Program-made: the position numbers and the translations under genes
Source: Xiphydria camelus
Taxonomy: Eukaryota > Arthropoda > Insecta > Hymenoptera > Xiphydriidae
NCBI GenBank assembly: GCA_963678675.1
Contig: OY783193.1
Location: forward strand, 11,332,822-11,396,821
Reading direction: 5' to 3'
DNA: 64,000 nucleotides
Shown here: piece after piece, positions 52,032-64,000 of the stretch
Numbering within the stretch: position 1 is the stretch's first letter
Layout: each line of letters opens with the position of its first letter
The notes under the pieces: model-generated
The model's input: only the letters and a program-made list of their open reading frames with translations
What the model was told of the DNA's origin: nothing
Databases searched by the model: none

Positions 52032-52697
52032 TCAAAGGAAATATGAAATAACGCTGATTTTGTGTATAAACAAATTTTTTTTTCCGCAAGAAATCATCGA
52101 TATCTCGGTGTTCCGTTGAGATTTCCTCAATAAATCTATCGTTTTCGTAATCAGCGCGAAAAAATACATAAGATAGGATGGTCGAGAATTCGATTCCAGA
52201 GATTTCGATTTTTGCGAAAAATCGCATTTTCTGTAAGGTCCCGACCTTACAGAAATTGTCAATTTTTTCGAAAAATGAAAATCTTCGGAATTGGAATCTC
52301 GACCACCCTATCCGATGTATTTTTTTACGCTGATTCCGAAAAGCACGGTTATTTGGTCGAAATCTCAAAGGAAATATGAAATAACGCTGATTTTGTGTAT
52401 AAACAAATTTTTTTTTCCGCAAGAAATCATCGATATCTCGGTGTTCCGTTGAGATTTCCTCAATAAATCTATCGTTTTCGTAATCAGCGCGAAAAAATAC
52501 ATAAGATAGGATGGTCGAGAATTCGATTCCAGAGATTTCGATTTTTGCGAAAAATCGCATTTTCTGTAAGGTCCCGACCTTACAGAAATTGTCAATTTTT
52601 TCGAAAAATGAAAATCTTCGGAATTGGAATCTCGACCACCCTATCCGATGTATTTTTTTACGCTGATTCCGAAAAGCACGGTTATTTGGTCGAAATC

Positions 52698-54029
52698 TCA
52701 AAGGAAATATGAAATAACGCTGATTTTGTGTATAAACAAATTTTTTTTTCCGCAAGAAATCATCGATATCTCGGTGTTCCGTTGAGATTTCCTCAAGAAA
52801 TCTATCATTTTCGTAATCAGCGCGAAAAAATACAATAGATAGGATGGTCGAGAATTCGATTCCAGAGATTTCGATTTTTGCGAAAAATCGCATTTTCTGT
52901 AAGGTCCCGACCTTACAGAAATTGTCAATTTTTTCGAAAAATGAAAATCTTCGGAATTGGAATCTCGACCACCCTATCCGATGTATTTTTTTACGCTGAT
53001 TCCGAAAAGCACGGTTATTTGGTCGAAATCTCAAAGGAAATATGAAATAACGCTGATTTTGTGTATAAACAAATTTTTTTTTCCGCAAGAAATCATCGAT
53101 ATCTCGGTGTTCCGTTGAGATTTCCTCAATAAATCTATCGTTTTCGTAATCAGCGCGAAAAAATACATAAGATAGGATGGTCGAGAATTCGATTCCAGAG
53201 ATTTCGATTTTTGCGAAAAATCGCATTTTCTGTAAGGTCCCGACCTTACAGAAATTGTCAATTTTTTCGAAAAATGAAAATCTTCGGAATTGGAATCTCG
53301 ACCACCCTATCCGATGTATTTTTTTACGCTGATTCCGAAAAGCACGGTTATTTGGTCGAAATCTCAAAGGAAATATGAAATAACGCTGATTTTGTGTATA
53401 AACAAATTTTTTTTTCCGCAAGAAATCATCGATATCTCGGTGTTCCGTTGAGATTTCCTCAATAAATCTATCGTTTTCGTAATGAGCGCGAAAAAATACA
53501 TAAGATAGGATGGTCGAGAATTCGATTCCAGAGATTTCGATTTTTGCGAAAAATCGCATTTTCTGTAAGGTCCCGACCTTACAGAAATTGTCAATTTTTT
53601 CGAAAAATGAAAATCTTCGGAATTGGAATCTCGACCACCCTATCCGATGTATTTTTTTACGCTGATTCCGAAAAGCACGGTTATTTGGTCGAAATCTCAA
53701 AGGAAATATGAAATAACGCTGATTTTGTGTATAAACAAATTTTTTTTTCCGCAAGAAATCATCGATATCTCGGTGTTCCGTTGAGATTTCCTCAATAAAT
53801 CTATCATTTTCGTAATCAGCGCGAAAAAATACATAAGATAGGATGGTCGAGAATTCGATTCCAGAGATTTCGATTTTTGCGAAAAATCGCATTTTCTGTA
53901 AGGTCCCGACCTTACAGAAATTGTCAATTTTTTCGAAAAATGAAAATCTTCGGAATTGGAATCTCGACCACCCTAACCGATGTATTTTTTTACGCTGATT
54001 CCGAAAAGCACGGTTATTTGGTCGAAATC
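52698..54029. repeat. D2 A A B marker block, copy 3
   Basis: This carries the same trio, 8,654 bp after copy 2 (26 monomers, four of them one base short). From here the order departs from the earlier two and leads into A A D X. Confidence 0.9.
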
Positions 54030-56306
54030 TCAAAGGAAATATGAAATAACGCTGATTTTGTGTATAAACAAATTTTTTTTTCCGCAAGAAATCATCGATA
54101 TCTCGGTGTTCCGTTGAGATTTCCTCAATAAATCTATCGTTTTCGTAATCAGCGCGAAAAAATACATAAGATAGGATGGTCGAGAATTCGATTCCAGAGA
54201 TTTCGATTTTTGCGAAAAATCGCATTTTCTGTAAGGTCCCGACCTTACAGAAATTGTCAATTTTTTCGAAAAATGAAAATCTTCGGAATTGGAATCTCGA
54301 CCACCCTATCCGATGTATTTTTTTACGCTGATTCCGAAAAGCACGGTTATTTGGTCGAAATCTCAAAGGAAATATGAAATAACGCTGATTTTGTGTATAA
54401 ACAAATTTTTTTTTCCGCAAGAAATCATCGATATCTCGGTGTTCCGTTGAGATTTCCTCAATAAATCTATCGTTTTCGTAATCAGCGCGAAAAAATACAT
54501 AAGATAGGATGGTCGAGAATTCGATTCCAGAGATTTCGATTTTTGCGAAAAATCGCATTTTCTGTAAGGTCCCGACCTTACAGAAATTGTCAATTTTTTC
54601 GAAAAATGAAAATCTTCGGAATTGGAATCTCGACCACCCTATCCGATGTATTTTTTTACGCTGATTCCGAAAAGCACGGTTATTTGGTCGAAATCTCAAA
54701 GGAAATATGAAATAACGCTGATTTTGTGTATAAACAAATTTTTTTTTCCGCAAGAAATCATCGATATCTCGGTGTTCCGTTGAGATTTCCTCAAGAAATC
54801 TATCATTTTCGTAATCAGCGCGAAAAAATACATAAGATAGGATGGTCGAGAATTCGATTCCAGAGATTTCGATTTTTGCGAAAAATCGCATTTTCTGTAA
54901 GGTCCCGACCTTACAGAAATTGTCAATTTTTTCGAAAAATGAAAATCTTCGGAATTGGAATCTCGACAACCCTATCCGATGTATTTTTTTACGCTGATTC
55001 CGAAAAGCACGGTTATTTGGTCGAAATCTCAAAGGAAATATGAAATAACGCTGATTTTGTGTATAAACAAATTTTTTTTTCCGCAAGAAATCATCGATAT
55101 CTCGGTGTTCCGTTGAGATTTCCTCAATAAATATATCGTTTTCGTAATCAGCGCGAAAAAATACATAAGATAGGATGGTCGAGAATTCGATTCCAGAGAT
55201 TTCAATTTTTTCGAAAAATGAAAATCTTCGGAATTGGAATCTCGACCACCCTATCCGATGTATTTTTTTACGCTGATTCCGAAAAGCACGGTTATTTGGT
55301 CGAAATCTCAAAGGAAATATGAAATAACGCTGATTTTGTGTATAAACAAATTTTTTTTTCCGCAAGAAATCATCGATATCTCGGTGTTCCGTTGAGATTT
55401 CCTCAATAAATCTATCATTTTCGTAATCAGCGCGAAAAAATACATAAGATAGGATGGTCGAGAATTCGATTCCAGAGATTTCGATTTTTGCGAAAAATCG
55501 CATTTTCTGTAAGGTCCCGACCTTACAGAAATTGTCAATTTTTTCGAAAAATGAAAATCTTCGGAATTGGAATCTCGACCACCCTATCCGATGTATTTTT
55601 TTACGCTGATTCCGAAAAGCACGGTTATTTGGTCGAAATCTCAAAGGAAATATGAAATAACGCTGATTTTGTGTATAAACAAATTTTTTTTTCCGCAAGA
55701 AATCATCGATATCTCGGTGTTCCGTTGAGATTTCCTCAATAAATCTATCGTTTTCGTAATCAGCGCGAAAAAATACATAAGATAGGATGGTCGAGAATTC
55801 GATTCCAGAGATTTCGATTTTTGCGAAAAATCGCATTTTCTGTAAGGTCCCGACCTTACAGAAATTGTCAATTTTTTCGAAAAATGAAAATCTTCGGAAT
55901 TGGAATCTCGACCACCCTATCCGATGTATTTTTTTACGCTGATTCCGAAAAGCACGGTTATTTGGTCGAAATCTCAAAGGAAATATGAAATAACGCTGAT
56001 TTTGTGTATAAACAAATTTTTTTTTCCGCAAGAAATCATCGATATCTCGGTGTTCCGTTGAGATTTCCTCAATAAATCTATCGTTTTCGTAATCAGCGCG
56101 AAAAAATACATAAGATAGGATGGTCGAGAATTCGATTCCAGAGATTTCGATTTTTGCGAAAAATCGCATTTTCTGTAAGGTCCCGACCTTACAGAAATTG
56201 TCAATTTTTTCGAAAAATGAAAATCTTCGGAATTGGAATCTCGACCACCCTATCCGATGTATTTTTTTACGCTGATTCCGAAAAGCACGGTTATTTGGTC
56301 GAAATC
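54030..56306. repeat. Higher-order block A A D X B A A, copy 3
   Basis: This has the same order and length. It is followed by an A copy that carries CCCTAACC at about 56585, a variant otherwise found mostly in B copies, which suggests a short exchange or conversion at that point. Confidence 0.9.
55029..55307. repeat. 279-bp deleted monomer (X), copy 3
   Basis: The junction at 55202-55210 is at the same offset (173 bp) from the monomer start as in the other three copies, with the same flanking types. It lies downstream of a D2 A A B run, which links this block to the larger repeat unit. Confidence 0.95.
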
Positions 56307-59300
56307 TCAAAGGAAATATGAAATAACGCTGATTTTGTGTATAAACAAATTTTTTTTTCCGCAAGAAATCATCGATATCTCGGTGTTCCGTTGAGATTTC
56401 CTCAATAAATCTATCGTTTTCGTAATCAGCGCGAAAAAATACATAAGATAGGATGGTCGAGAATTCGATTCCAGAGATTTCGATTTTTGCGAAAAATCGC
56501 ATTTTCTGTAAGGTCCCGACCTTACAGAAATTGTCAATTTTTTCGAAAAATGAAAATCTTCGGAATTGGAATCTCGACCACCCTAACCGATGTATTTTTT
56601 TACGCTGATTCCGAAAAGCACGGTTATTTGGTCGAAATCTCAAAGGAAATATGAAATAACGCTGATTTTGTGTATAAACAAATTTTTTTTTCCGCAAGAA
56701 ATCATCGATATCTCGGTGTTCCGTTGAGATTTCCTCAATAAATATATCGTTTTCGTAATCAGCGCGAAAAAATACATAAGATAGGATGGTCGAGAATTCG
56801 ATTCCAGAGATTTCGATTTTTGCGAAAAATCGCATTTTCTGTAAGGTCCCGACCTTACAGAAATTGTCAATTTTTTCGAAAAATGAAAATCTTCGGAATT
56901 GGAATCTCGACCACCCTATCCGATGTATTTTTTTACGCTGATTCCGAAAAGCACGGTTATTTGGTCGAAATCTCAAAGGAAATATGAAATAACGCTGATT
57001 TTGTGTATAAACAAATTTTTTTTCCGCAAGAAATCATCGATATCTCGGTGTTCCGTTGAGATTTACTCAATAAATCTATCGTTTTCGTAATCAGCGCGAA
57101 AAAATACATAAGATAGGATGGTCGAGAATTCGATTCCAGAGATTTCGATTTTTGCGAAAAATCGCATTTTCTGTAAGGTCCCGACCTTACAGAAATTGTC
57201 AATTTTTTCGAAAAATGAAAATCTTCGGAATTGGAATCTCGACCACCCTATCCGATGTATTTTTTTACGCTGATTCCGAAAAGCACGGTTATTTGGTCGA
57301 AATCTCAAAGGAAATATGAAATAACGCTGATTTTGTGTATAAACAAATTTTTTTTCCGCAAGAAATCATCGATATCTCGGTGTTCCGTTGAGATTTACTC
57401 AATAAATCTATCGTTTTCGTAATCAGCGCGAAAAAATACATAAGATAGGATGGTCGAGAATTCGATTCCAGAGATTTCGATTTTTGCGAAAAATCGCATT
57501 TTCTGTAAGGTCCCGACCTTACAGAAATTGTCAATTTTTTCGAAAAATGAAAATCTTCGGAATTGGAATCTCGACCACCCTATCCGATGTATTTTTTTAC
57601 GCTGATTCCGAAAAGCACGGTTATTTGGTCGAAATCTCAAAGGAAATATGAAATAACGCTGATTTTGTGTATAAACAAATTTTTTTTTCCGCAAGAAATC
57701 ATCGATATCTCGGTGTTCCGTTGAGATTTCCTCAATAAATCTATCATTTTCGTAATCAGCGCGAAAAAATACATAAGATAGGATGGTCGAGAATTCGATT
57801 CCAGAGATTTCGATTTTTGCGAAAAATCGCATTTTCTGTAAGGTCCCGACCTTACAGAAATTGTCAATTTTTTCGAAAAATGAAAATCTTCGGAATTGGA
57901 ATCTCGACCACCCTAACCGATGTATTTTTTTACGCTGATTCCGAAAAGCACGGTTATTTGGTCGAAATCTCAAAGGAAATATGAAATAACGCTGATTTTG
58001 TGTATAAACAAATTTTTTTTTCCGCAAGAAATCATCGATATCTCGGTGTTCCGTTGAGATTTCCTCAATAAATATATCGTTTTCGTAATCAGCGCGAAAA
58101 AATACATAAGATAGGATGGTCGAGAATTCGATTCCAGAGATTTCGATTTTTGCGAAAAATCGCATTTTCTGTAAGGTCCCGACCTTACAGAAATTGTCAA
58201 TTTTTTCGAAAAATGAAAATCTTCGGAATTGGAATCTCGACCACCCTATCCGATGTATTTTTTTACGCTGATTCCGAAAAGCACGGTTATTTGGTCGAAA
58301 TCTCAAAGGAAATATGAAATAACGCTGATTTTGTGTATAAACAAATTTTTTTTCCGCAAGAAATCATCGATATCTCGGTGTTCCGTTGAGATTTACTCAA
58401 TAAATCTATCGTTTTCGTAATCAGCGCGAAAAAATACATAAGATAGGATGGTCGAGAATTCGATTCCAGAGATTTCGATTTTTGCGAAAAATCGCATTTT
58501 CTGTAAGGTCCCGACCTTACAGAAATTGTCAATTTTTTCGAAAAATGAAAATCTTCGGAATTGGAATCTCGACCACCCTATCCGATGTATTTTTTTACGC
58601 TGATTCCGAAAAGCACGGTTATTTGGTCGAAATCTCAAAGGAAATATGAAATAACGCTGATTTTGTGTATAAACAAATTTTTTTTTCCGCAAGAAATCAT
58701 CGATATCTCGGTGTTCCGTTGAGATTTCCTCAATAAATCTATCGTTTTCGTAATCAGCGCGAAAAAATACATAAGATAGGATGGTCGAGAATTCGATTCC
58801 AGAGATTTCGATTTTTGCGAAAAATCGCATTTTCTGTAAGGTCCCGACCTTACAGAAATTGTCAATTTTTTCGAAAAATGAAAATCTTCGGAATTGGAAT
58901 CTCGACCACCCTATCCGATGTATTTTTTTACGCTGATTCCGAAAAGCACGGTTATTTGGTCGAAATCTCAAAGGAAATATGAAATAACGCTGATTTTGTG
59001 TATAAACAAATTTTTTTTTCCGCAAGAAATCATCGATATCTCGGTGTTCCGTTGAGATTTCCTCAATAAATCTATCGTTTTCGTAATCAGCGCGAAAAAA
59101 TACATAAGATAGGATGGTCGAGAATTCGATTCCAGAGATTTCGATTTTTGCGAAAAATCGCATTTTCTGTAAGGTCCCGACCTTACAGAAATTGTCAATT
59201 TTTTCGAAAAATGAAAATCTTCGGAATTGGAATCTCGACCACCCTATCCGATGTATTTTTTTACGCTGATTCCGAAAAGCACGGTTATTTGGTCGAAATC

Positions 59301-59633
59301 TCAAAGGAAATATGAAATAACGCTGATTTTGTGTATAAACAAATTTTTTTTTCCGCAAGAAATCATCGATATCTCGGTGTTCCGTTGAGATTTCCTCAAT
59401 AAATATATCGTTTTCGTAATCAGCGCGAAAAAATACATAAGATAGGATGGTCGAGAATTCGATTCCAGAGATTTCAATTTTTGCGAAAAATCGCATTTTC
59501 TGTAAGGTCCCGACCTTACAGAAATTGTCAATTTTTTCGAAAAATGAAAATCTTCGGAATTGGAATCTCGACCACCCTATCCGATGTATTTTTTTACGCT
59601 GATTCCGAAAAGCACGGTTATTTGGTCGAAATC

Positions 59634-61910
59634 TCAAAGGAAATATGAAATAACGCTGATTTTGTGTATAAACAAATTTTTTTTTCCGCAAGAAATCATC
59701 GATATCTCGGTGTTCCGTTGAGATTTCCTCAATAAATCTATCGTTTTCGTAATCAGCGCGAAAAAATACATAAGATAGGATGGTCGAGAATTCGATTCCA
59801 GAGATTTCGATTTTTGCGAAAAATCGCATTTTCTGTAAGGTCCCGACCTTACAGAAATTGTCAATTTTTTCGAAAAATGAAAATCTTCGGAATTGGAATC
59901 TCGACCACCCTATCCGATGTATTTTTTTACGCTGATTCCGAAAAGCACGGTTATTTGGTCGAAATCTCAAAGGAAATATGAAATAACGCTGATTTTGTGT
60001 ATAAACAAATTTTTTTTTCCGCAAGAAATCATCGATATCTCGGTGTTCCGTTGAGATTTCCTCAATAAATCTATCGTTTTCGTAATCAGCGCGAAAAAAT
60101 ACATAAGATAGGATGGTCGAGAATTCGATTCCAGAGATTTCGATTTTTGCGAAAAATCGCATTTTCTGTAAGGTCCCGACCTTACAGAAATTGTCAATTT
60201 TTTCGAAAAATGAAAATCTTCGGAATTGGAATCTCGACCACCCTATCCGATGTATTTTTTTACGCTGATTCCGAAAAGCACGGTTATTTGGTCGAAATCT
60301 CAAAGGAAATATGAAATAACGCTGATTTTGTGTATAAACAAATTTTTTTTTCCGCAAGAAATCATCGATATCTCGGTGTTCCGTTGAGATTTCCTCAAGA
60401 AATCTATCATTTTCGTAATCAGCGCGAAAAAATACATAAGATAGGATGGTCGAGAATTCGATTCCAGAGATTTCGATTTTTGCGAAAAATCGCATTTTCT
60501 GTAAGGTCCCGACCTTACAGAAATTGTCAATTTTTTCGAAAAATGAAAATCTTCGGAATTGGAATCTCGACAACCCTATCCGATGTATTTTTTTACGCTG
60601 ATTCCGAAAAGCACGGTTATTTGGTCGAAATCTCAAAGGAAATATGAAATAACGCTGATTTTGTGTATAAACAAATTTTTTTTTCCGCAAGAAATCATCG
60701 ATATCTCGGTGTTCCGTTGAGATTTCCTCAATAAATATATCGTTTTCGTAATCAGCGCGAAAAAATACATAAGATAGGATGGTCGAGAATTCGATTCCAG
60801 AGATTTCAATTTTTTCGAAAAATGAAAATCTTCGGAATTGGAATCTCGACCACCCTATCCGATGTATTTTTTTACGCTGATTCCGAAAAGCACGGTTATT
60901 TGGTCGAAATCTCAAAGGAAATATGAAATAACGCTGATTTTGTGTATAAACAAATTTTTTTTTCCGCAAGAAATCATCGATATCTCGGTGTTCCGTTGAG
61001 ATTTCCTCAATAAATCTATCATTTTCGTAATCAGCGCGAAAAAATACATAAGATAGGATGGTCGAGAATTCGATTCCAGAGATTTCGATTTTTGCGAAAA
61101 ATCGCATTTTCTGTAAGGTCCCGACCTTACAGAAATTGTCAATTTTTTCGAAAAATGAAAATCTTCGGAATTGGAATCTCGACCACCCTATCCGATGTAT
61201 TTTTTTACGCTGATTCCGAAAAGCACGGTTATTTGGTCGAAATCTCAAAGGAAATATGAAATAACGCTGATTTTGTGTATAAACAAATTTTTTTTTCCGC
61301 AAGAAATCATCGATATCTCGGTGTTCCGTTGAGATTTCCTCAATAAATCTATCGTTTTCGTAATCAGCGCGAAAAAATACATAAGATAGGATGGTCGAGA
61401 ATTCGATTCCAGAGATTTCGATTTTTGCGAAAAATCGCATTTTCTGTAAGGTCCCGACCTTACAGAAATTGTCAATTTTTTCGAAAAATGAAAATCTTCG
61501 GAATTGGAATCTCGACCACCCTATCCGATGTATTTTTTTACGCTGATTCCGAAAAGCACGGTTATTTGGTCGAAATCTCAAAGGAAATATGAAATAACGC
61601 TGATTTTGTGTATAAACAAATTTTTTTTTCCGCAAGAAATCATCGATATCTCGGTGTTCCGTTGAGATTTCCTCAATAAATCTATCGTTTTCGTAATCAG
61701 CGCGAAAAAATACATAAGATAGGATGGTCGAGAATTCGATTCCAGAGATTTCGATTTTTGCGAAAAATCGCATTTTCTGTAAGGTCCCGACCTTACAGAA
61801 ATTGTCAATTTTTTCGAAAAATGAAAATCTTCGGAATTGGAATCTCGACCACCCTATCCGATGTATTTTTTTACGCTGATTCCGAAAAGCACGGTTATTT
61901 GGTCGAAATC
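59634..61910. repeat. Higher-order block A A D X B A A, copy 4
   Basis: This has the same order and length, and is followed directly by an E copy at 61911. Confidence 0.9.
60633..60911. repeat. 279-bp deleted monomer (X), copy 4
   Basis: The junction is at 60806-60814, with the same offset and the same D upstream and B A A downstream. The monomer upstream of the shared block is K (59301), while in the other blocks it is B or part of the trimer duplication. The left end of this block was therefore formed by a different exchange. Confidence 0.95.
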
Positions 61911-62575
61911 TCAAAGGAAATATGAAATAACGCTGATTTTGTGTATAAACAAATTTTTTTTCCGCAAGAAATCATCGATATCTCGGTGTTCCGTTGAGAT
62001 TTACTCAATAAATCTATCGTTTTCGTAATCAGCGCGAAAAAATACATAAGATAGGATGGTCGAGAATTCGATTCCAGAGATTTCGATTTTTGCGAAAAAT
62101 CGCATTTTCTGTAAGGTCCCGACCTTACAGAAATTGTCAATTTTTTCGAAAAATGAAAATCTTCGGAATTGGAATCTCGACCACCCTATCCGATGTATTT
62201 TTTTACGCTGATTCCGAAAAGCACGGTTATTTGGTCGAAATCTCAAAGGAAATATGAAATAACGCTGATTTTGTGTATAAACAAATTTTTTTTTCCGCAA
62301 GAAATCATCGATATCTCGGTGTTCCGTTGAGATTTCCTCAATAAATCTATCGTTTTCGTAATCAGCGCGAAAAAATACATAAGATAGGATGGTCGAGAAT
62401 TCGATTCCAGAGATTTCGATTTTTGCGAAAAATCGCATTTTCTGTAAGGTCCCGACCTTACAGAAATTGTCAATTTTTTCGAAAAATGAAAATCTTCGGA
62501 ATTGGAATCTCGACCACCCTATCCGATGTATTTTTTTACGCTGATTCCGAAAAGCACGGTTATTTGGTCGAAATC

Positions 62576-63573
62576 TCAAAGGAAATATGAAATAACGCTG
62601 ATTTTGTGTATAAACAAATTTTTTTTCCGCAAGAAATCATCGATATCTCGGTGTTCCGTTGAGATTTACTCAATAAATCTATCGTTTTCGTAATCAGCGC
62701 GAAAAAATACATAAGATAGGATGGTCGAGAATTCGATTCCAGAGATTTCGATTTTTGCGAAAAATCGCATTTTCTGTAAGGTCCCGACCTTACAGAAATT
62801 GTCAATTTTTTCGAAAAATGAAAATCTTCGGAATTGGAATCTCGACCACCCTATCCGATGTATTTTTTTACGCTGATTCCGAAAAGCACGGTTATTTGGT
62901 CGAAATCTCAAAGGAAATATGAAATAACGCTGATTTTGTGTATAAACAAATTTTTTTTTCCGCAAGAAATCATCGATATCTCGGTGTTCCGTTGAGATTT
63001 CCTCAATAAATCTATCGTTTTCGTAATCAGCGCGAAAAAATACATAAGATAGGATGGTCGAGAATTCGATTCCAGAGATTTCGATTTTTGCGAAAAATCG
63101 CATTTTCTGTAAGGTCCCGACCTTACAGAAATTGTCAATTTTTTCGAAAAATGAAAATCTTCGGAATTGGAATCTCGACCACCCTATCCGATGTATTTTT
63201 TTACGCTGATTCCGAAAAGCACGGTTATTTGGTCGAAATCTCAAAGGAAATATGAAATAACGCTGATTTTGTGTATAAACAAATTTTTTTTTCCGCAAGA
63301 AATCATCGATATCTCGGTGTTCCGTTGAGATTTCCTCAATAAATATATCGTTTTCGTAATCAGCGCGAAAAAATACATAAGATAGGATGGTCGAGAATTC
63401 GATTCCAGAGATTTCGATTTTTGCGAAAAATCGCATTTTCTGTAAGGTCCCGACCTTACAGAAATTGTCAATTTTTTCGAAAAATGAAAATCTTCGGAAT
63501 TGGAATCTCGACCACCCTATCCGATGTATTTTTTTACGCTGATTCCGAAAAGCACGGTTATTTGGTCGAAATC
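62576..63573. repeat. Higher-order 3-mer E A C, copy 3
   Basis: This has the same type order and length near the right edge. The next copy is again E, so the region 61911-63905 is an E-A-rich stretch (E A, E A C, E). Confidence 0.85.
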
Positions 63574-63905
63574 TCAAAGGAAATATGAAATAACGCTGAT
63601 TTTGTGTATAAACAAATTTTTTTTCCGCAAGAAATCATCGATATCTCGGTGTTCCGTTGAGATTTACTCAATAAATCTATCGTTTTCGTAATCAGCGCGA
63701 AAAAATACATAAGATAGGATGGTCGAGAATTCGATTCCAGAGATTTCGATTTTTGCGAAAAATCGCATTTTCTGTAAGGTCCCGACCTTACAGAAATTGT
63801 CAATTTTTTCGAAAAATGAAAATCTTCGGAATTGGAATCTCGACCACCCTATCCGATGTATTTTTTTACGCTGATTCCGAAAAGCACGGTTATTTGGTCG
63901 AAATC

Positions 63906-64000
63906 TCAAAGGAAATATGAAATAACGCTGATTTTGTGTATAAACAAATTTTTTTTTCCGCAAGAAATCATCGATATCTCGGTGTTCCGTTGAGATTTCC
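63906..64000. repeat. Partial monomer at right edge
   Basis: This is the first 95 bp of a copy with a 9-T tract and without the 973A change, so it is not type E. The window ends just before the 979-989 diagnostic sites. Confidence 0.9.

Larger units (their letters stand above)
1..64000. repeat. Satellite DNA array, 333-bp monomer, about 192 copies
   Basis: The entire window is a head-to-tail tandem array with no unique DNA between copies. Landmarks such as TCAAAGGAAATATG, GAATTC and CCGACCTTACAG recur every 333 bp from one edge to the other. Full copies run from 214 to 63905. Adding back four 54-bp deletions, one 3-bp loss and 25 one-base losses gives exactly 192 periods. Copies differ at only a few positions, so pairwise identity is very high. 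I saw no transposon, gene, tRNA or rRNA. Long arrays this pure and homogenised are typical of eukaryotic centromeric or pericentromeric heterochromatin; that role is inferred from structure. I do not recognise the family. Both edges cut through a monomer, so the array extends beyond the window on both sides. Confidence 0.98.

Noticed and set aside
1..64000. CRISPR array
   Set aside because: The repeat is 333 bp with no unique spacers and no cas genes, so regular spacing alone does not qualify.

Overview
The whole 64 kb window is one uninterrupted satellite DNA array. I find no protein-coding gene, RNA gene, transposon or unique sequence in it. The array holds 192 complete head-to-tail monomers (214 to 63905) plus a partial monomer at each edge (1-213 and 63906-64000). 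The monomer is 333 bp, about 35% G+C by hand count, and copies differ from each other at only a few positions. One EcoRI site recurs in every copy I read. CpG is over-represented: 23 per monomer against about 10 expected. The organism cannot be named from this sequence. A long, pure, homogenised satellite with higher-order structure points to eukaryotic centromeric or pericentromeric heterochromatin. The CpG excess argues against a genome with heavy germline CpG methylation, so an invertebrate (insect-like) source is plausible but unproven.

The main structural result is that the 333-bp monomer is an old inverted dimer. It consists of a half-unit of about 166 bp followed by its own diverged reverse complement (about 70% identical by hand alignment). 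The array therefore has dyad axes every 166-167 bp, alternating between a strong axis, with a perfect 11-bp stem and a 2-nt loop, and a weak axis inside the T tract.

Monomers fall into a few haplotypes. Sites are numbered on the reference copy 880-1212. A is the majority type (79 copies). B has 989A (36). C has 984A (24). K is C plus 1055A (10). D is 979G plus 989A (10). D2 is D with TA changed to AT at 1017-1018 (4). E is 973A plus an 8-T tract (17). F is K with an 8-T tract (4). G is A with an 8-T tract (2). H is a B-like type with a shortened A/T tract and other changes (2). X is a 279-bp K derivative with a 54-bp deletion (4). B3 is one B copy with a net 3-bp loss at the palindrome tip, and is counted among the 36 B.

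Order of types, by start. 214: B C A D2 C C A D K C A F. 4209: B A D C C B B H C A D F A D F. 9201: B K B A B A A A A B B H C A D F C. 14860: E A A A B B K B A A B B3 B A B C C. 20517: E A A C B A A D A A D X B A A A A A K. 26789: E A A A A A K B. 29452: E. 29784: E A A K B C. 31781: E A A C B A A D X B A A A A A D2 A A B B B A B C. 39718: E A C. 40716: E A A K B C. 42713: G A A A D2 A A B B A B C. 46708: E A C. 47706: E A A K B C. 49703: E A A K B C. 51700: G A A D2 A A B A A D X B A A A C. 56973: E. 57305: E B C. 58303: E A A K A A D X B A A. 61911: E A. 62576: E A C. 63574: E.

The order shows two domains. From 1 to about 14.8 kb the array carries F and H types and no E. From 14,860 to the end it carries E, X and G types and no F or H. 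The right domain has clear higher-order repeats: a 6-mer of 1,997 bp (four copies), a 3-mer of 998 bp (three copies), a 7-monomer block containing the 279-bp unit (four copies of 2,277 bp), and a larger unit marked by D2 recurring at 7,323 and 8,654 bp. This is the pattern expected from recent unequal exchange and segmental amplification.

Very long minus-strand open frames (up to 2,616 codons) exist because 333 is divisible by three and one frame of the monomer has no stop. I do not call them genes: 8-T monomers shift the frame and E monomers carry an in-frame stop.
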